57,830 nt of DNA from Ignavibacteriota bacterium (GCA_003820375.1 RPQH01000018.1:1-57830); one strand, 5' to 3'; counted from the stretch's first letter, positions 43,880 through 53,192 are shown. Notes: a model not told the origin generated them from the letters alone. Numbers and translations: made by a program.

Positions 43880-44656
43880 TTATTGTATTACTACATCTTT
43901 TAATATCTGGTCAGCTCCATCTTGCTTATAAGCTGTAAGACCAAGATTCAACTTAATTGGTCTAAGTCGTACTCTTAATACACCTGAAGGATTTGATGGA
44001 GCTGAAGTAGGTGTATATCCAAGGAAATAATCTATATAAATATTTCCAAGCTGTAAAGTTGAGAACATAACCGTTGCATTCATTTCAATTCTGTATGCTT
44101 TAACAGAAACAGGTGGTGTAGCAGTAGTATTAAATACAGTATCAACTACTACTTTAGCAGTGATACTTGCAGTAGCTCCGCTTACTCCCGGTACAGGAAT
44201 ACCGGTAGCAATAGTCCATGACGTACCAAGCGGCTGAGAAAAATCTGCCATTAAATCCCACTTTGGTGCCTGGCTGGGGTCAAAGAAGTTTACAGCACCA
44301 TAATGATAGAATTTACCATTAGTTGCATCATACTTTACATAAAATGTGTCATTAGCAATTGGTATCGGGAATTCTGCGTCTCTTGTAACGCTTTCAATCA
44401 TAAAAGCATCATTCTCGCCAAAAAATGTACCTTTAGCTTTTACCGTATTTTCAGTTGTAGTGTCAGTAGGAATTTGTGTGCCGTTTGAATCCAGTACAAA
44501 GTTATTATAAGTGTATTTGGCATTCTGTTTTATATCAATATTAGGATAACCACTACCGGATGGAGGAGGAACTACAGTGTCATCTCCGCATCCCACATAA
44601 GCAAAAGTTAAAAGAAAAGTGCATAAAGCTGTGAATAAATATATTTTGTTTTTCAT
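43880..44656 (-). CDS. Hypothetical lipoprotein
   Basis: 258 residues, no recognised family. A lipoprotein signal (LLTFAYVGC) gives an acylated cysteine at about residue 23. A short Pro/Gly/Ser linker follows, and then a predominantly beta sequence with many V, T and alternating hydrophobic residues (YPNIDIKQNAKYTYNNF, FYVKYDATNGKFYHYGAV). It ends near YKQDGADQILKDVVIQ. The layout, a lipid anchor plus a single beta domain, fits a surface or outer-membrane lipoprotein of the DUF-type common in this phylum. It lies 75 bases after the first barrel-protein gene and may be transcribed with it. Confidence 0.65.
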   Translation of the reverse strand: MKNKIYLFTALCTFLLTFAYVGCGDDTVVPPPSGSGYPNIDIKQNAKYTYNNFVLDSNGTQIPTDTTTENTVKAKGTFFGENDAFMIESVTRDAEFPIPIANDTFYVKYDATNGKFYHYGAVNFFDPSQAPKWDLMADFSQPLGTSWTIATGIPVPGVSGATASITAKVVVDTVFNTTATPPVSVKAYRIEMNATVMFSTLQLGNIYIDYFLGYTPTSAPSNPSGVLRVRLRPIKLNLGLTAYKQDGADQILKDVVIQ

Positions 44657-44730
44657 AATTGTGAAATTAATTAAGATAATATTTTAGTTAAAAAATAGTA
44701 TTTGAAAAATATTTTTGTTTGAGTTAATAT

Positions 44731-46239
44731 TTATAACGATACTTTAGTTGACATGGCAAAAGACAGTCTTCTATCTGCAATTAAATTATTTATTCCATCA
44801 GCTGCAAGGTCAATTGTAAAACCGCCGATTTTCACACCGGCACCAAGAGCAAGCTTAAATTCTTCCGGTCCGCCTATACTTACACCCCCTCTAACCGGCA
44901 GATAATCTGTAATGTTATATTCCGCACCAAGAGAAACTATATGACGTGTTGTATTCCCGGGAAGATTATTATTTCCTTTCAGCCAGTTTAATTCTATCAG
45001 CAGCTTTTGAGACGGCTGATACATAATACCTGCCCTGAATTTTGTGGGCATATCAGTTTCAAAGGATGTTAGAGTATCTCTTGTGTCAAGTCCTTCCAAA
45101 TCATTTACAAACCTATTGTAAGTAGGGTCGGTTTTACTTAGGTAAAAATTTTTGTATAAGAAATTATTTTTGTCATAATTTATAAATGTGTTATAATCCC
45201 AGGTAATTTTTCCAAGCTCTGTTACACTTGCACCTATTCTTATCTTATCACCAATCTGCATGTTAAAGCCCAGGTCAATACTGTAACCTTTACCAGCAGG
45301 CTTCGGGAAAAATGTATAATGCGACCTTGAACCATCGGAATAATCCCTGAAGAAATCCGTTAATGCTGCTTTTGTATAAAAGCTCTGCTGTCCTTTTATG
45401 CTGTCTATATGTTTCAGTCCGCTGGATGGGTCTGTTTTGATACCGTATGTATTTATGTACAGGTCTGAGGCATATGTAATAACATTACCAAAGCCATGAA
45501 CAAGCCCCGCTGAAAAGCCGATTGATAAATTCTTAATTATACCTTTTTTAAATTCAAAATTTTTGGATGCACCAATTGTGTATTTCCTGATCCACCATGC
45601 AATTGCTTCGGATTGATGGATTTCAACATTGGTTAAATTTTGCTTCCCGCTGTCCAGTATCTCCAGGTAAAAGTTCAAAGGGAGGTATTCATCCCTGCTG
45701 TTGGATTCGGTATTTAATCCTACTTTATCCGCAATTGTAAAATTTATTGCAACTGACTTCGGAATAATAAAATTTATTGAGAACCATTTCAGCTCGAAAT
45801 CGTAATTTACATCCGTTCTTTTATTAGGTAAAACATTTTGCCTGAAATTCAATACGCTCGTTATATCAGTAAATGTATTAATAAATGTTTCCCTGTTAAT
45901 AGAAAGATAGCTTAAATACTTATTATAAAAATTTATGTTTGAATCACATCCGTACGCCCCGCCGAGAGAAAAAACCGATACATCCCAGTATGGCTTTTTT
46001 AATTTGTTACCGGCTATTTTAATCTTCACGGTATCTCTATTGCTGTATTTATTATAATAATAATTGGCAGGATTGATGCCATAAGCATTTATTCCAAATG
46101 AAGATAGCATTGCAGAGTTTGACATTCCCACACCTCTTGCATTGGAACGGTCATCTGCAAACGTTTGGATTTTAAAAAACCCTGAAAGTAAAATAAATAT
46201 TAGAAGTGTATATTTCAAATAATTTAATTGCTTTAACAT
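44731..46239 (-). CDS. Outer-membrane beta-barrel protein, paralogue 1
   Basis: About 502 residues from the ATG at 46239; an ATG at 46263 adds a few hydrophobic residues. A signal peptide ends in FADD. The mature N-terminus reads RSNARGVGMSNSAMLSSFGI, then AYGINPANYYYNK. The G-M-S...G-I-N-P-A pattern resembles the start of FadL/PorV-type barrels, where N-P-A sits in the plug. The rest is alternating beta strands, and the C-terminus ends in a barrel-like strand (FAMSTKVSL). It is strongly similar to the genes at 46609 and 48475. Function is unknown; roles in transport or T9SS-related surface attachment are possible but unproven. Confidence 0.78.
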   Translation of the reverse strand: MLKQLNYLKYTLLIFILLSGFFKIQTFADDRSNARGVGMSNSAMLSSFGINAYGINPANYYYNKYSNRDTVKIKIAGNKLKKPYWDVSVFSLGGAYGCDSNINFYNKYLSYLSINRETFINTFTDITSVLNFRQNVLPNKRTDVNYDFELKWFSINFIIPKSVAINFTIADKVGLNTESNSRDEYLPLNFYLEILDSGKQNLTNVEIHQSEAIAWWIRKYTIGASKNFEFKKGIIKNLSIGFSAGLVHGFGNVITYASDLYINTYGIKTDPSSGLKHIDSIKGQQSFYTKAALTDFFRDYSDGSRSHYTFFPKPAGKGYSIDLGFNMQIGDKIRIGASVTELGKITWDYNTFINYDKNNFLYKNFYLSKTDPTYNRFVNDLEGLDTRDTLTSFETDMPTKFRAGIMYQPSQKLLIELNWLKGNNNLPGNTTRHIVSLGAEYNITDYLPVRGGVSIGGPEEFKLALGAGVKIGGFTIDLAADGINNLIADRRLSFAMSTKVSL

Positions 46240-46373
46240 ACTGAATTTAAAAAGAATAATCAAACAAATGTTGTAATCTAAATCGCTATTTTTTAATTGT
46301 TAATATTCAAATGTATTTATGAATGCTAGTTTTGTTTATTAATAAATATTTATACATTCATTGCGATCTTTTT

Positions 46374-46516
46374 CCTCACCCCCCTGACCCCCTCTCCTAT
46401 GAAAGGTGTAAGGAGAGGGGGAGAAATACAATACAAATTATCTATAGAAAAAAGAGTTTCGAGTACCCCCCCCTCTCCTCTCATGTATCATAGGAGAGGG
46501 GGTCAGGGGGGTGAGG
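46374..46516. repeat. Nested inverted repeat between barrel paralogues 1 and 2
   Basis: A 29-bp arm starting CCTCACCCCCCTGACCCCCT (46374-46402) is perfectly inverted at 46488-46516. Each half also has its own inner hairpin of CCCCTCTCCT against AGGAGAGGGG. The gap it lies in is 345 bases and holds nothing else recognisable. Confidence 0.85.
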
Positions 46517-46608
46517 ACAAAATCCAAAATAATCCGAAGGTTTTATTTGTAAAACATATTCTCGGATTTTGCTGAATACTATATTCCTTAATCTTAAAAG
46601 AACAAATA

Positions 46609-48105
46609 TCAAAACATTAACCGGCTGGAAACAGAAAATGCAATCCGGTTATTGCGTATTATTTGATTTATTCCGCTTGCGGCAACATCGATTGAAAAAG
46701 TTCTGAATCTTAATCCTGCACCTAAAGAAAACCTGAACTCTTCCGGTCCGCCATAGCTGATACCGGCTCTTAATGGAATTACGTTAGCAGGTATATACTC
46801 TGTACCCAAAGATATTATATGGCGGGTTGTATTGCTTGGTAAATTGTTATTACCTTTAACCCAGTTAAACTCAAATAATAATTTATCTGAAGGCTGATAC
46901 GAAATACCTGCACGGAATTTCAAAGGCATTTCTGTATAATAAGGTGTTTTTGTATCTCTGGTCTCAGTACCGTTCAGGTTATTAACCAGCTTGTTATAGG
47001 TACTGTCTTCGGTTCTGACATTAAAATCTTTATAATAAAATTCTTCATTATCGTAGCTGATAAAAGAATTATAATCCCATTTAATTCTCCCAAGTTCAGT
47101 AATACTTGCGGCAATACTTAACTTGTCACTGAATTGAATATTAATCCCGAAATCAAAAGAGTATCCTTTACCGGCGGGTTTGGGGAAGAAAGTAAAATGA
47201 GATTTTGCACCGTCTTTATAGTTTGTGAAAAAATCAGTGATAGCAGATTTAGCGTTGAAATTCTGAATGCCTTTAACGCTGTCAACATGTGATATATTGT
47301 TATTCCTGCTTATACCGTAGGTATTAATGTAGAGGTCGGATTTATAAGTTATAAGGTTTCCAAACCCGTGTACCAGACCTCCTGATAAACCTATAGATAA
47401 ATTTTTAATTAAACCTTTTTTAAATTGAAAAACTTTTGAGAAGCCAATATTATATTTTCTAATCCACCATGCAACAGCTTCAGCCTGATGCATTTCAACA
47501 TTTGTAATATCGTAAAAGTTTGAGTTATGAATAGCTACGTTGAATGTGAGCGGCATATATTCATCCCTGCTGTAGGCATCAGTGTTCAAACCAACTTTAT
47601 CTGAAATGGTGAAGTTTAAAGCTCCAAAATGCGGGAAAGTTAAATTTACCGACAGCCATTTTAATTCTAGGTCATAATTTACATCGGTTCTTTCATTGGG
47701 TAAAATAGAATCCCTGAACCTGAGAACAGCGTCAATATCGGTGAAAAGCTTGGCGAAAGTTTCCCTGTTTATAGCAAGGTAATTGATATATTTTTGATAG
47801 AATTCTATATTTGAATCACAGCCGTAACCACCGCCAACCGATAAAAGCGAAACACTCCAATAGGGTTTTTCTGTCTTTTTTTCTTTTATTTTTAGCTGAG
47901 ATGCACTTGTGAACTGTGAAATATCGAAAAGGAGTTTTTTATTTGAGTAAAAGTTAGCAGGATTAATACCGTAAGCATCTATCCCAAATGAAGAAACCAT
48001 GCCGGATGAGGACATTCCCATGTTCCTTGCATTGGAACGGTCATCGGCAAATGAATTAATGGTAAATAATGATATTAATAATAAAAAAGCTGTAAAATGC
48101 TTCAA
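46609..48105 (-). CDS. Outer-membrane beta-barrel protein, paralogue 2
   Basis: 498 residues. The signal peptide is MKHFTAFLLLISLFTINSFA. The mature start RSNARNMGMSSSGMVSSFGI is followed by DAYGINPANFYSNKK, nearly superimposable on paralogue 1. Other shared blocks are GGGYGCDSNIEFYQKY, NVEMHQAEAVAWWIRKYNIG and FHFPKPAGKGYS-like sequence. It ends in FSVSSRLMF, with the terminal Phe typical of outer-membrane barrels recognised by BamA. The similarity over the full length shows tandem duplication. A repeat-rich region lies on each side. Confidence 0.78.
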   Translation of the reverse strand: MKHFTAFLLLISLFTINSFADDRSNARNMGMSSSGMVSSFGIDAYGINPANFYSNKKLLFDISQFTSASQLKIKEKKTEKPYWSVSLLSVGGGYGCDSNIEFYQKYINYLAINRETFAKLFTDIDAVLRFRDSILPNERTDVNYDLELKWLSVNLTFPHFGALNFTISDKVGLNTDAYSRDEYMPLTFNVAIHNSNFYDITNVEMHQAEAVAWWIRKYNIGFSKVFQFKKGLIKNLSIGLSGGLVHGFGNLITYKSDLYINTYGISRNNNISHVDSVKGIQNFNAKSAITDFFTNYKDGAKSHFTFFPKPAGKGYSFDFGINIQFSDKLSIAASITELGRIKWDYNSFISYDNEEFYYKDFNVRTEDSTYNKLVNNLNGTETRDTKTPYYTEMPLKFRAGISYQPSDKLLFEFNWVKGNNNLPSNTTRHIISLGTEYIPANVIPLRAGISYGGPEEFRFSLGAGLRFRTFSIDVAASGINQIIRNNRIAFSVSSRLMF

Positions 48106-48208
48106 ATAGCGTTTATATTTATATATAACTTACTGAAATTTATATAAATATTCAACTATTGGAAGGGCTTTCCCCTGACTGTAATTATCAGGCACTGACA
48201 GTACTGAA

Positions 48209-48361
48209 CCTCACTCCAATCCCGCTCACCATCCACGCAGAGCGGGACTTCGCAAACTCAGCATGGAGAGGGGAGTTAAGATATATTAAAGATCTAAAAA
48301 AATAGAATAAAAATAAAAAGTGTCTCCCCCTATCCAAGTGGAGAGGGGGTTGGAGGTGAGG
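48209..48361. repeat. Degenerate copy of the nested inverted repeat
   Basis: CCTCACTCCAATCCCGCTC at the left and GAGGGGGTTGGAGGTGAGG at the right form imperfect inverted ends. CCCCCTATCCAAGTGGAGAG and TCAGCATGGAGAGGGGAG lie inside. It resembles the element at 46374-46516 and lies in the equivalent gap between paralogues 2 and 3. Confidence 0.65.
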
Positions 48362-48364
48362 TAA

Positions 48365-48402
48365 TAAAAAAAGCAGGTCAATTTCTTAACCTGCTTTTTA
48401 AA
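48365..48402 (-). terminator. Rho-independent terminator, duplicate of the one at 41604
   Basis: On the minus strand AGCAGGTT, loop AAGAAATT, GACCTGCT, then a T-run. Stem and loop are identical to the importer-operon terminator. A separate CCCGCTTTAGCGGG hairpin (about 48438-48453) lies closer to the gene. Confidence 0.8.
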
Positions 48403-48474
48403 CTTTCAACGTTGCAACTTTATGAGCTTTTATCGAAATCCCGCTTTAGCGGGACCAACCTTAAACCATTCCGC

Positions 48475-49992
48475 CTAAAACAGCAGCTTTCCTGATACAG
48501 AAAATGAATACCTGCTGTTTCTTATCATCTGATTAATTGCATTAGCAGCAAGGTCAATTGAAAAGACAGGAGTTTTAAAGCCAACACCAAGTCCGAAAAT
48601 TATTTTTGCAGGACCGCCAATAGATGTTCCCGCCCTTAAAGACATAAATTCAACAGGTGTGTATTCTGAACCCAGGGATACAATATGGTCAGTACTGTTT
48701 CCGGGCTGATTATTATTTCCTTTCACCCAATCAATCTCCATCAAAAATTTATCTGATGGCTGGTATGAGATTCCCGCCCTGAATTTTGTGGGCATATCTG
48801 TCCAGTAATGATCTGTAGTATTTCTTGAGCCGGATCCTTTCAGGTCATCTATAAACTGTGCATATGTTGGGTCATTGTTGTTTAGGTAAAAATTCCTGTA
48901 TGCAAAAGTACCTCGGTCAAAATTACTGAATACATTTTTAGTCCATTTTACTTTTCCATAATCGGTAACACTTGCGGCAATCCTGACATAATTTCCAATC
49001 TGCATTCCAAATCCAAAATCAATACTGTATCCAACACCTGCCGGCTCTGGAAATAATGTAAAGCGGGTTGAAGACGGATTTCCTGCAAAATCCTTGAAAT
49101 AATCTGTAAGCGATGTTTGCGTGTTGAAATTTTGCATACCTGTTACACTATCAACATGCACACCGTTTTCATCATAACTAATTCCATGTGTACTTAAACT
49201 GAAATCGGATTTATATGCATGTATATCGCCAAAGCCATGTACAAGTGCTCCTGCAAATCCAAATGTGAAGCTTCTGATTGTTCCTTTTTTTGATTCGAAT
49301 ACTTTAGAAGCTCCAAGTGAATATTTTCTTATCCACGAGGATTGAGCTTCTTCCTGATGAAGCTCTACATCTGTCAGCGAGGCACGGCCTGTCAACGGGT
49401 CAAGTATTACATTGTATGTAGAAGGAACAGTTTGCTCCTTACCGGGAATAAAAGTGCTTAGAGCAATTTTATCTGATATAGAAAAGTTCAATGCTCCAAC
49501 CTGCGGCATAACAGCGTTCACGGATAACCATTTTACATCGACATCAAAACCTACATCCGCTTTTTCTTCAGGAAGTATATTTTCAGTAAATTCTCTGAGT
49601 TTATTTACATCGGTAAATGTGCTGACAAGGTTTTCACGGTTCAACGATATTAAGTCGCTGTATCTTTCATAAAAATTAAAGTCAGCATTGCTTCCCAGCG
49701 ATGCACCGGCAGAGAATATTGATATTTCGAACTGCGGCTTTTTCATCTTAACAGAAGTTTTTTTATCCGGCTTTTTTATTGTTGAATACTTGTTATAATA
49801 ATAGTTTGCGGGATTTATACCAAAAGCATCAATGCCGAATGAAGTTACCATTGATGCGTTAGACATTCCTTTTCCGCGGGCATTTGTCTGGTCTTGAGAC
49901 TGAAGATTTACCGGAAATATTGACGCTGTTAAGATTACAAATAATACAAGTAATTTGTATCTCAAATTCATAATTATCTTAATAGTTTTCAT
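48475..49992 (-). CDS. Outer-membrane beta-barrel protein, paralogue 3
   Basis: 505 residues. The ATG at 49992 has AGAGG upstream. A signal peptide precedes QSQDQTNARGKGMSNASMVT, then SFGIDAFGINPANYYYNKY. It is the most divergent of the three tandem copies: the CDS-like cysteine of GGxYGCDSN is replaced by SLGSNADF. The frame ends FSVSGKLLF, again a barrel C-terminus with terminal Phe. Shared blocks include MPTKFRAGISYQPSDKFLMEI and VKGNNNQPGNSTDHIVSLGSEY. It is the first gene of the minus-strand series, and 434 bases upstream hold its promoter and repeat fragments. Confidence 0.78.
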   Translation of the reverse strand: MKTIKIIMNLRYKLLVLFVILTASIFPVNLQSQDQTNARGKGMSNASMVTSFGIDAFGINPANYYYNKYSTIKKPDKKTSVKMKKPQFEISIFSAGASLGSNADFNFYERYSDLISLNRENLVSTFTDVNKLREFTENILPEEKADVGFDVDVKWLSVNAVMPQVGALNFSISDKIALSTFIPGKEQTVPSTYNVILDPLTGRASLTDVELHQEEAQSSWIRKYSLGASKVFESKKGTIRSFTFGFAGALVHGFGDIHAYKSDFSLSTHGISYDENGVHVDSVTGMQNFNTQTSLTDYFKDFAGNPSSTRFTLFPEPAGVGYSIDFGFGMQIGNYVRIAASVTDYGKVKWTKNVFSNFDRGTFAYRNFYLNNNDPTYAQFIDDLKGSGSRNTTDHYWTDMPTKFRAGISYQPSDKFLMEIDWVKGNNNQPGNSTDHIVSLGSEYTPVEFMSLRAGTSIGGPAKIIFGLGVGFKTPVFSIDLAANAINQMIRNSRYSFSVSGKLLF

Positions 49993-50426
49993 ACGTTTAC
50001 CTCTTTAATTCATCAAATACTCACTACAAGTCATTTTCTTACTACATATAGAAAACACATATGAATCAGTGTGGTTCCGCAAAATAAATCTCTTACAAGA
50101 CTTGTCTCGCTTAATACCAGGTTGTTTTATCGGATTTATAAGATTGGAAATGCAGCACAAAGTTCATACCTGCCTGTCAAAGCCAGGTAAAACTGCAGCA
50201 GGCAGGAAGAATAAAAAGTTCACAAATGTTACTTATCTGAATTGAGATATACCACGCTTTGCTTATCATATCTTCATAATGAGTAACCACTGGCTTTAAC
50301 CCGTGGAAACTTGTATCTGATAAATCTGATAAATCTGATAATCATATTATATATTAAGAGATATTGTGTTGGGTTATAACTCATTATACAAATCCATATA
50401 TTTGTAAAATTTAATAATAAGCGCTG
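49993..50426. other. Intergenic region with palindromic fragments
   Basis: Divergent promoters of the barrel gene (minus) and CPBP gene (plus) must lie here. It contains an inverted repeat ACCTGCCTG...CAGGCAGG (about 50168-50200, related to 14775-14805), a REP-like hairpin CCACTGGCTTTAACCCGTGG (50287-50306), and three copies of ATCTGATAA (50315-50341). No gene is supported. Confidence 0.55.
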
Positions 50427-51356
50427 TTGGATTTTAATAACCGTGAAGATAATAATAACGAGCCGAAGCATAGCTGGATAGCAAGTTTAAGTCCGTTTAG
50501 TTATGTAATACTTGTCCTTGTCATTGTGTTTTTTTTATACCAGGTTATAGGCGGAATGATGGCTTATTTGGCAGGGGCTGCATCGCCTGATACAAATGTT
50601 GAATTAACGAGAATTATGCTGATGTTTGGGCACTTTATGTTCATGCTTACTCCAACTATTTTCCTTACCCGCCTGAGGACTCCAAAATTAAAGGAAACGT
50701 TCCGCTTAAATGCTCCGCCGCCGTTTCTATTAATGTTATCCATATTTGGAATTATATTAATACAGCCGGCACTTCAGGGATATTTGCATCTGCAGGATTT
50801 TGTGCTTAATAATTTACCGTTTTTTAATTCTGTCTTTAAAGAATTTAAAGAAGCTTTTGAACTGATAGATGCCGCTACTATGAAAATAGTCACATCGTAT
50901 TCATCAGTTGAATTTGCGGTTGTTGTACTTGTAATAGCTGTTACACCTGCAATTAGTGAAGAGATATTATTCCGAGGATTTGTTTTAAAAAATCTTGAAA
51001 AAGCTTCTAGGCCCTCTATTGCAATATTTCTATCGGGATTCTTATTTGCTATGTATCATTTTCAGCCGCTTAACTTTGTTCCTTTAATGCTTCTTGGTTT
51101 TTTCCTTGGATTTGTTGTTTATTATTCCAATAGTATTTTTACGGGCATGGTTTGTCATTTCTTCAATAATTTTTTTGCTGCATTTTATATATTTAAATTC
51201 GGAAAAGATGAATTTGATACTCCGCATATTGCAAATTCGGAAACAATTAATACGGCAATATCGGGTGTTGTTTCATTAGTCTTATTTGTAATTATATTAT
51301 TGGTTTATTACAGATTCAGAGTTAAACCTCAAATATCACCTGAAGAAATTGAGTAA
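50427..51356 (+). CDS. CPBP-family intramembrane metalloprotease (CAAX/Abi-like)
   Basis: 309 residues from a TTG start; no suitable ATG is near. Seven or eight membrane helices. The family motifs are EEILFRG (E178, E179, R183), then FAMYHFQP with the metal-binding histidine, and CHFFNNFFA. These are glutamate-type intramembrane proteases related to the Rce1 CAAX-prenyl endopeptidase; bacterial members act in protein processing, bacteriocin immunity or unknown roles. The stop overlaps the start region of cdsA by eight bases, so the two are coupled. The pairing with a lipid-synthesis enzyme suggests an envelope role but does not define a substrate. Confidence 0.85.
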   Translation: MDFNNREDNNNEPKHSWIASLSPFSYVILVLVIVFFLYQVIGGMMAYLAGAASPDTNVELTRIMLMFGHFMFMLTPTIFLTRLRTPKLKETFRLNAPPPFLLMLSIFGIILIQPALQGYLHLQDFVLNNLPFFNSVFKEFKEAFELIDAATMKIVTSYSSVEFAVVVLVIAVTPAISEEILFRGFVLKNLEKASRPSIAIFLSGFLFAMYHFQPLNFVPLMLLGFFLGFVVYYSNSIFTGMVCHFFNNFFAAFYIFKFGKDEFDTPHIANSETINTAISGVVSLVLFVIILLVYYRFRVKPQISPEEIE

Positions 51357-52197
51357 CACGGCAGTCAGAATAATAGTCGGCATTATTGGAATTCCGCTGG
51401 TCATAGCTCTTGCAGTCATCGGGAATATTCCGTTTCTTATATTTTGTGTCATTGTTTCTTTTTTATGCATGAATGAGTTTTATAACCTGTTCGAAAGACC
51501 GAAAAAAACACCTTCGATTATCACAAAGTGGGCAGGCGGCTTTTCCTTTCATAAGATAGTCTTCCTTATCATTAGTTCATTGATAGTGGTATGTTTTTAT
51601 TTCCAGAAATTTAATTATGTACTTATTCTGTATTTCCTAATGTTCCTTTACCTTACGGCAGATGAGGTTTTTAAAACCGATAAGCATTTTGAAGCTATCG
51701 GAACATGGATGCTGTCTATTGTTTACATTTCGACTCCTTTTGGGTTGTTAAGCTTAATGGATTCAAGTGCATTCATTTCTAATAATATTGTTAATTATGC
51801 AATATTAATAATGGCAATGGTTTGGGCATCAGATACATTCGCATATTTCGGCGGCAGGACTTTCGGTAAACATAAGCTTGCCGAGAGAATCAGCCCGAAA
51901 AAAACCTGGGAAGGTTCAATTTTTGGATTTATATTTACAATAATAACCGGCATAGTAATTCATTACATATATTATCCGCAAATGAAGCTTACACATTTTA
52001 TTGCCGCCGCATTGATAGTCGGGGTTTCAGCACAGCTGGGGGATTTGTTTGAATCTCAGCTTAAACGGTGGGTGAAAATAAAAGATTCATCACAGTTAAT
52101 TCCGGGACACGGCGGTTTTCTCGATAGATTTGACAGCATCTTATTTGCAGTACCTGCAGTATATATCTATCTCTATTTGAACAGCATTTTTAAATAG
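51349..52197 (+). CDS. cdsA: Phosphatidate cytidylyltransferase
   Basis: 282 residues from a TTG start that overlaps the end of the CPBP gene. About eight membrane helices. The CdsA signature near the C-terminus is complete: S-Q-L-K-R-W-V-K-I-K-D-S-S-Q-L-I-P-G-H-G-G, then LDRFDS, with the metal-binding aspartates. WASDTFAYFGGRTFGKHKLA and SPKKTWEGS are also typical. It makes CDP-diacylglycerol from phosphatidic acid and CTP, the branch point for membrane phospholipids, at the inner membrane. A GAGTG tandem repeat starts right at its stop codon. Confidence 0.94.
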   Translation: MSNTAVRIIVGIIGIPLVIALAVIGNIPFLIFCVIVSFLCMNEFYNLFERPKKTPSIITKWAGGFSFHKIVFLIISSLIVVCFYFQKFNYVLILYFLMFLYLTADEVFKTDKHFEAIGTWMLSIVYISTPFGLLSLMDSSAFISNNIVNYAILIMAMVWASDTFAYFGGRTFGKHKLAERISPKKTWEGSIFGFIFTIITGIVIHYIYYPQMKLTHFIAAALIVGVSAQLGDLFESQLKRWVKIKDSSQLIPGHGGFLDRFDSILFAVPAVYIYLYLNSIFK

Positions 52198-52356
52198 AGT
52201 GTGTGGAGTGCATAGAGTGTGTGGAGTGTATAGAATGTGTGGAATGTATGGAGTGCATAGAGTCTGTGGAGTGCATAGAATGTGTGGAGTGCATAGAGTG
52301 TGTGGAGTGTATGGAGTGCATAGAGTCTGTGGAGTGCATAGAATGTGTGGAGTGCA
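52195..52356. repeat. GAGTG-type 9-bp tandem repeat, long array with 63-bp higher-order period
   Basis: About 18 units of GAGTGYRTR (GAGTGTGTG, GAGTGCATA, GAATGTGTG and similar). A block of seven units starting GAGTGCATAGAGTCTGTG at 52251 recurs at 52314, giving a 63-bp higher-order repeat. Because the unit is a multiple of three, an open frame encoding E-C-[IVM] repeats runs through it; I regard that as an artefact. Confidence 0.85.
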
Positions 52357-52465
52357 TTAACCGCTTGCCCCGAGACCTCGTGGGTGTTAATGCATTAATA
52401 ATCCTGGTCAGAATGAATCATCAGCGTTGGAAGTTGATAAATCTTATTGAGAATATTAAATAAAT

Positions 52466-53191
52466 TTGAGCATAGAGCAATATAAAATAGTAGTAAGTGA
52501 TATAATAATAGATGTAACTCATAAAAGAATTAAGAATCTTCATCTAAGTGTACACCCGCCTTTAGGAAGCGTTAGAATTTCCGCTCCGCGAAGAATGAAG
52601 CTTGAATCGATACGGTCATTTGCTGTATCAAAGGTAGAGTGGATAAAAAAGCATCAGAAAAGAATTCAGAATCATCGAAGGGAAATCCCGCAGGAATACC
52701 TTAATCCCGAGAACCATCTCTATTTAGGCAAATGCTATTTGTTGAATGTAACAGAACAGAACTCACATCCCAAGGTAATCCTGAACCATGATACTATCGA
52801 ACTATTTACACGTAAAAACTCAACCAAACTGCAGCGGCAGGCAATACTTGAGAGCTGGTACAGGAAGCAGCTAATTGAATTAGCCCCACAGTTTATTGAT
52901 AAGTGGGAGAAAAAGATGAACGTTTGTGTAAATGAAGTCCGTATAAAGAAAATGAAGACAAAATGGGGAACATGCAATACGAAAGCAAAAAGGATTTGGT
53001 TAAATCTTGAGCTTGCAAAGAAGCCGGTTCATTGTATCGAATACCTTATTGTACATGAAATGGTACATCTGTTAGAACGGCGGCATAACGAGCGTTTTAA
53101 AGCATACATGGATATGTTTATACCGCAGTGGAAACAATACAGGAAAGTATTAAATAACATTTCGACAAATTATGAGAAAAGTGAGTATTAA
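52466..53191 (+). CDS. YgjP-like metallopeptidase (SprT/DUF45 family)
   Basis: 241 residues from a TTG start. The first half has the YgjP pattern (LHLSVHPPLGSVRISAPRRM, SKVEWIKKHQKRI). The catalytic part has WGTCNTKAKRIWLNLELA, then the zinc motif HEMVH at residues 197-201 in IEYLIVHEMVHLLE, with the third ligand in RRHNERF. Family members are often encoded near restriction or housekeeping genes, and their physiological substrate is not established. The 110 bases between the repeat array and its start contain no obvious ribosome site. A 101-bp MITE-like palindrome starts two bases after its stop codon. Confidence 0.88.
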   Translation: MSIEQYKIVVSDIIIDVTHKRIKNLHLSVHPPLGSVRISAPRRMKLESIRSFAVSKVEWIKKHQKRIQNHRREIPQEYLNPENHLYLGKCYLLNVTEQNSHPKVILNHDTIELFTRKNSTKLQRQAILESWYRKQLIELAPQFIDKWEKKMNVCVNEVRIKKMKTKWGTCNTKAKRIWLNLELAKKPVHCIEYLIVHEMVHLLERRHNERFKAYMDMFIPQWKQYRKVLNNISTNYEKSEY

Positions 53192-53192
53192 T

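Noticed and set aside
52203..52463. Open frame of 86 codons with repeated E-C-I/V residues
   Set aside because: It is created by the 9-bp GAGTG tandem array; the unit length keeps any frame open, and the part beyond the array shows no family features or ribosome site.
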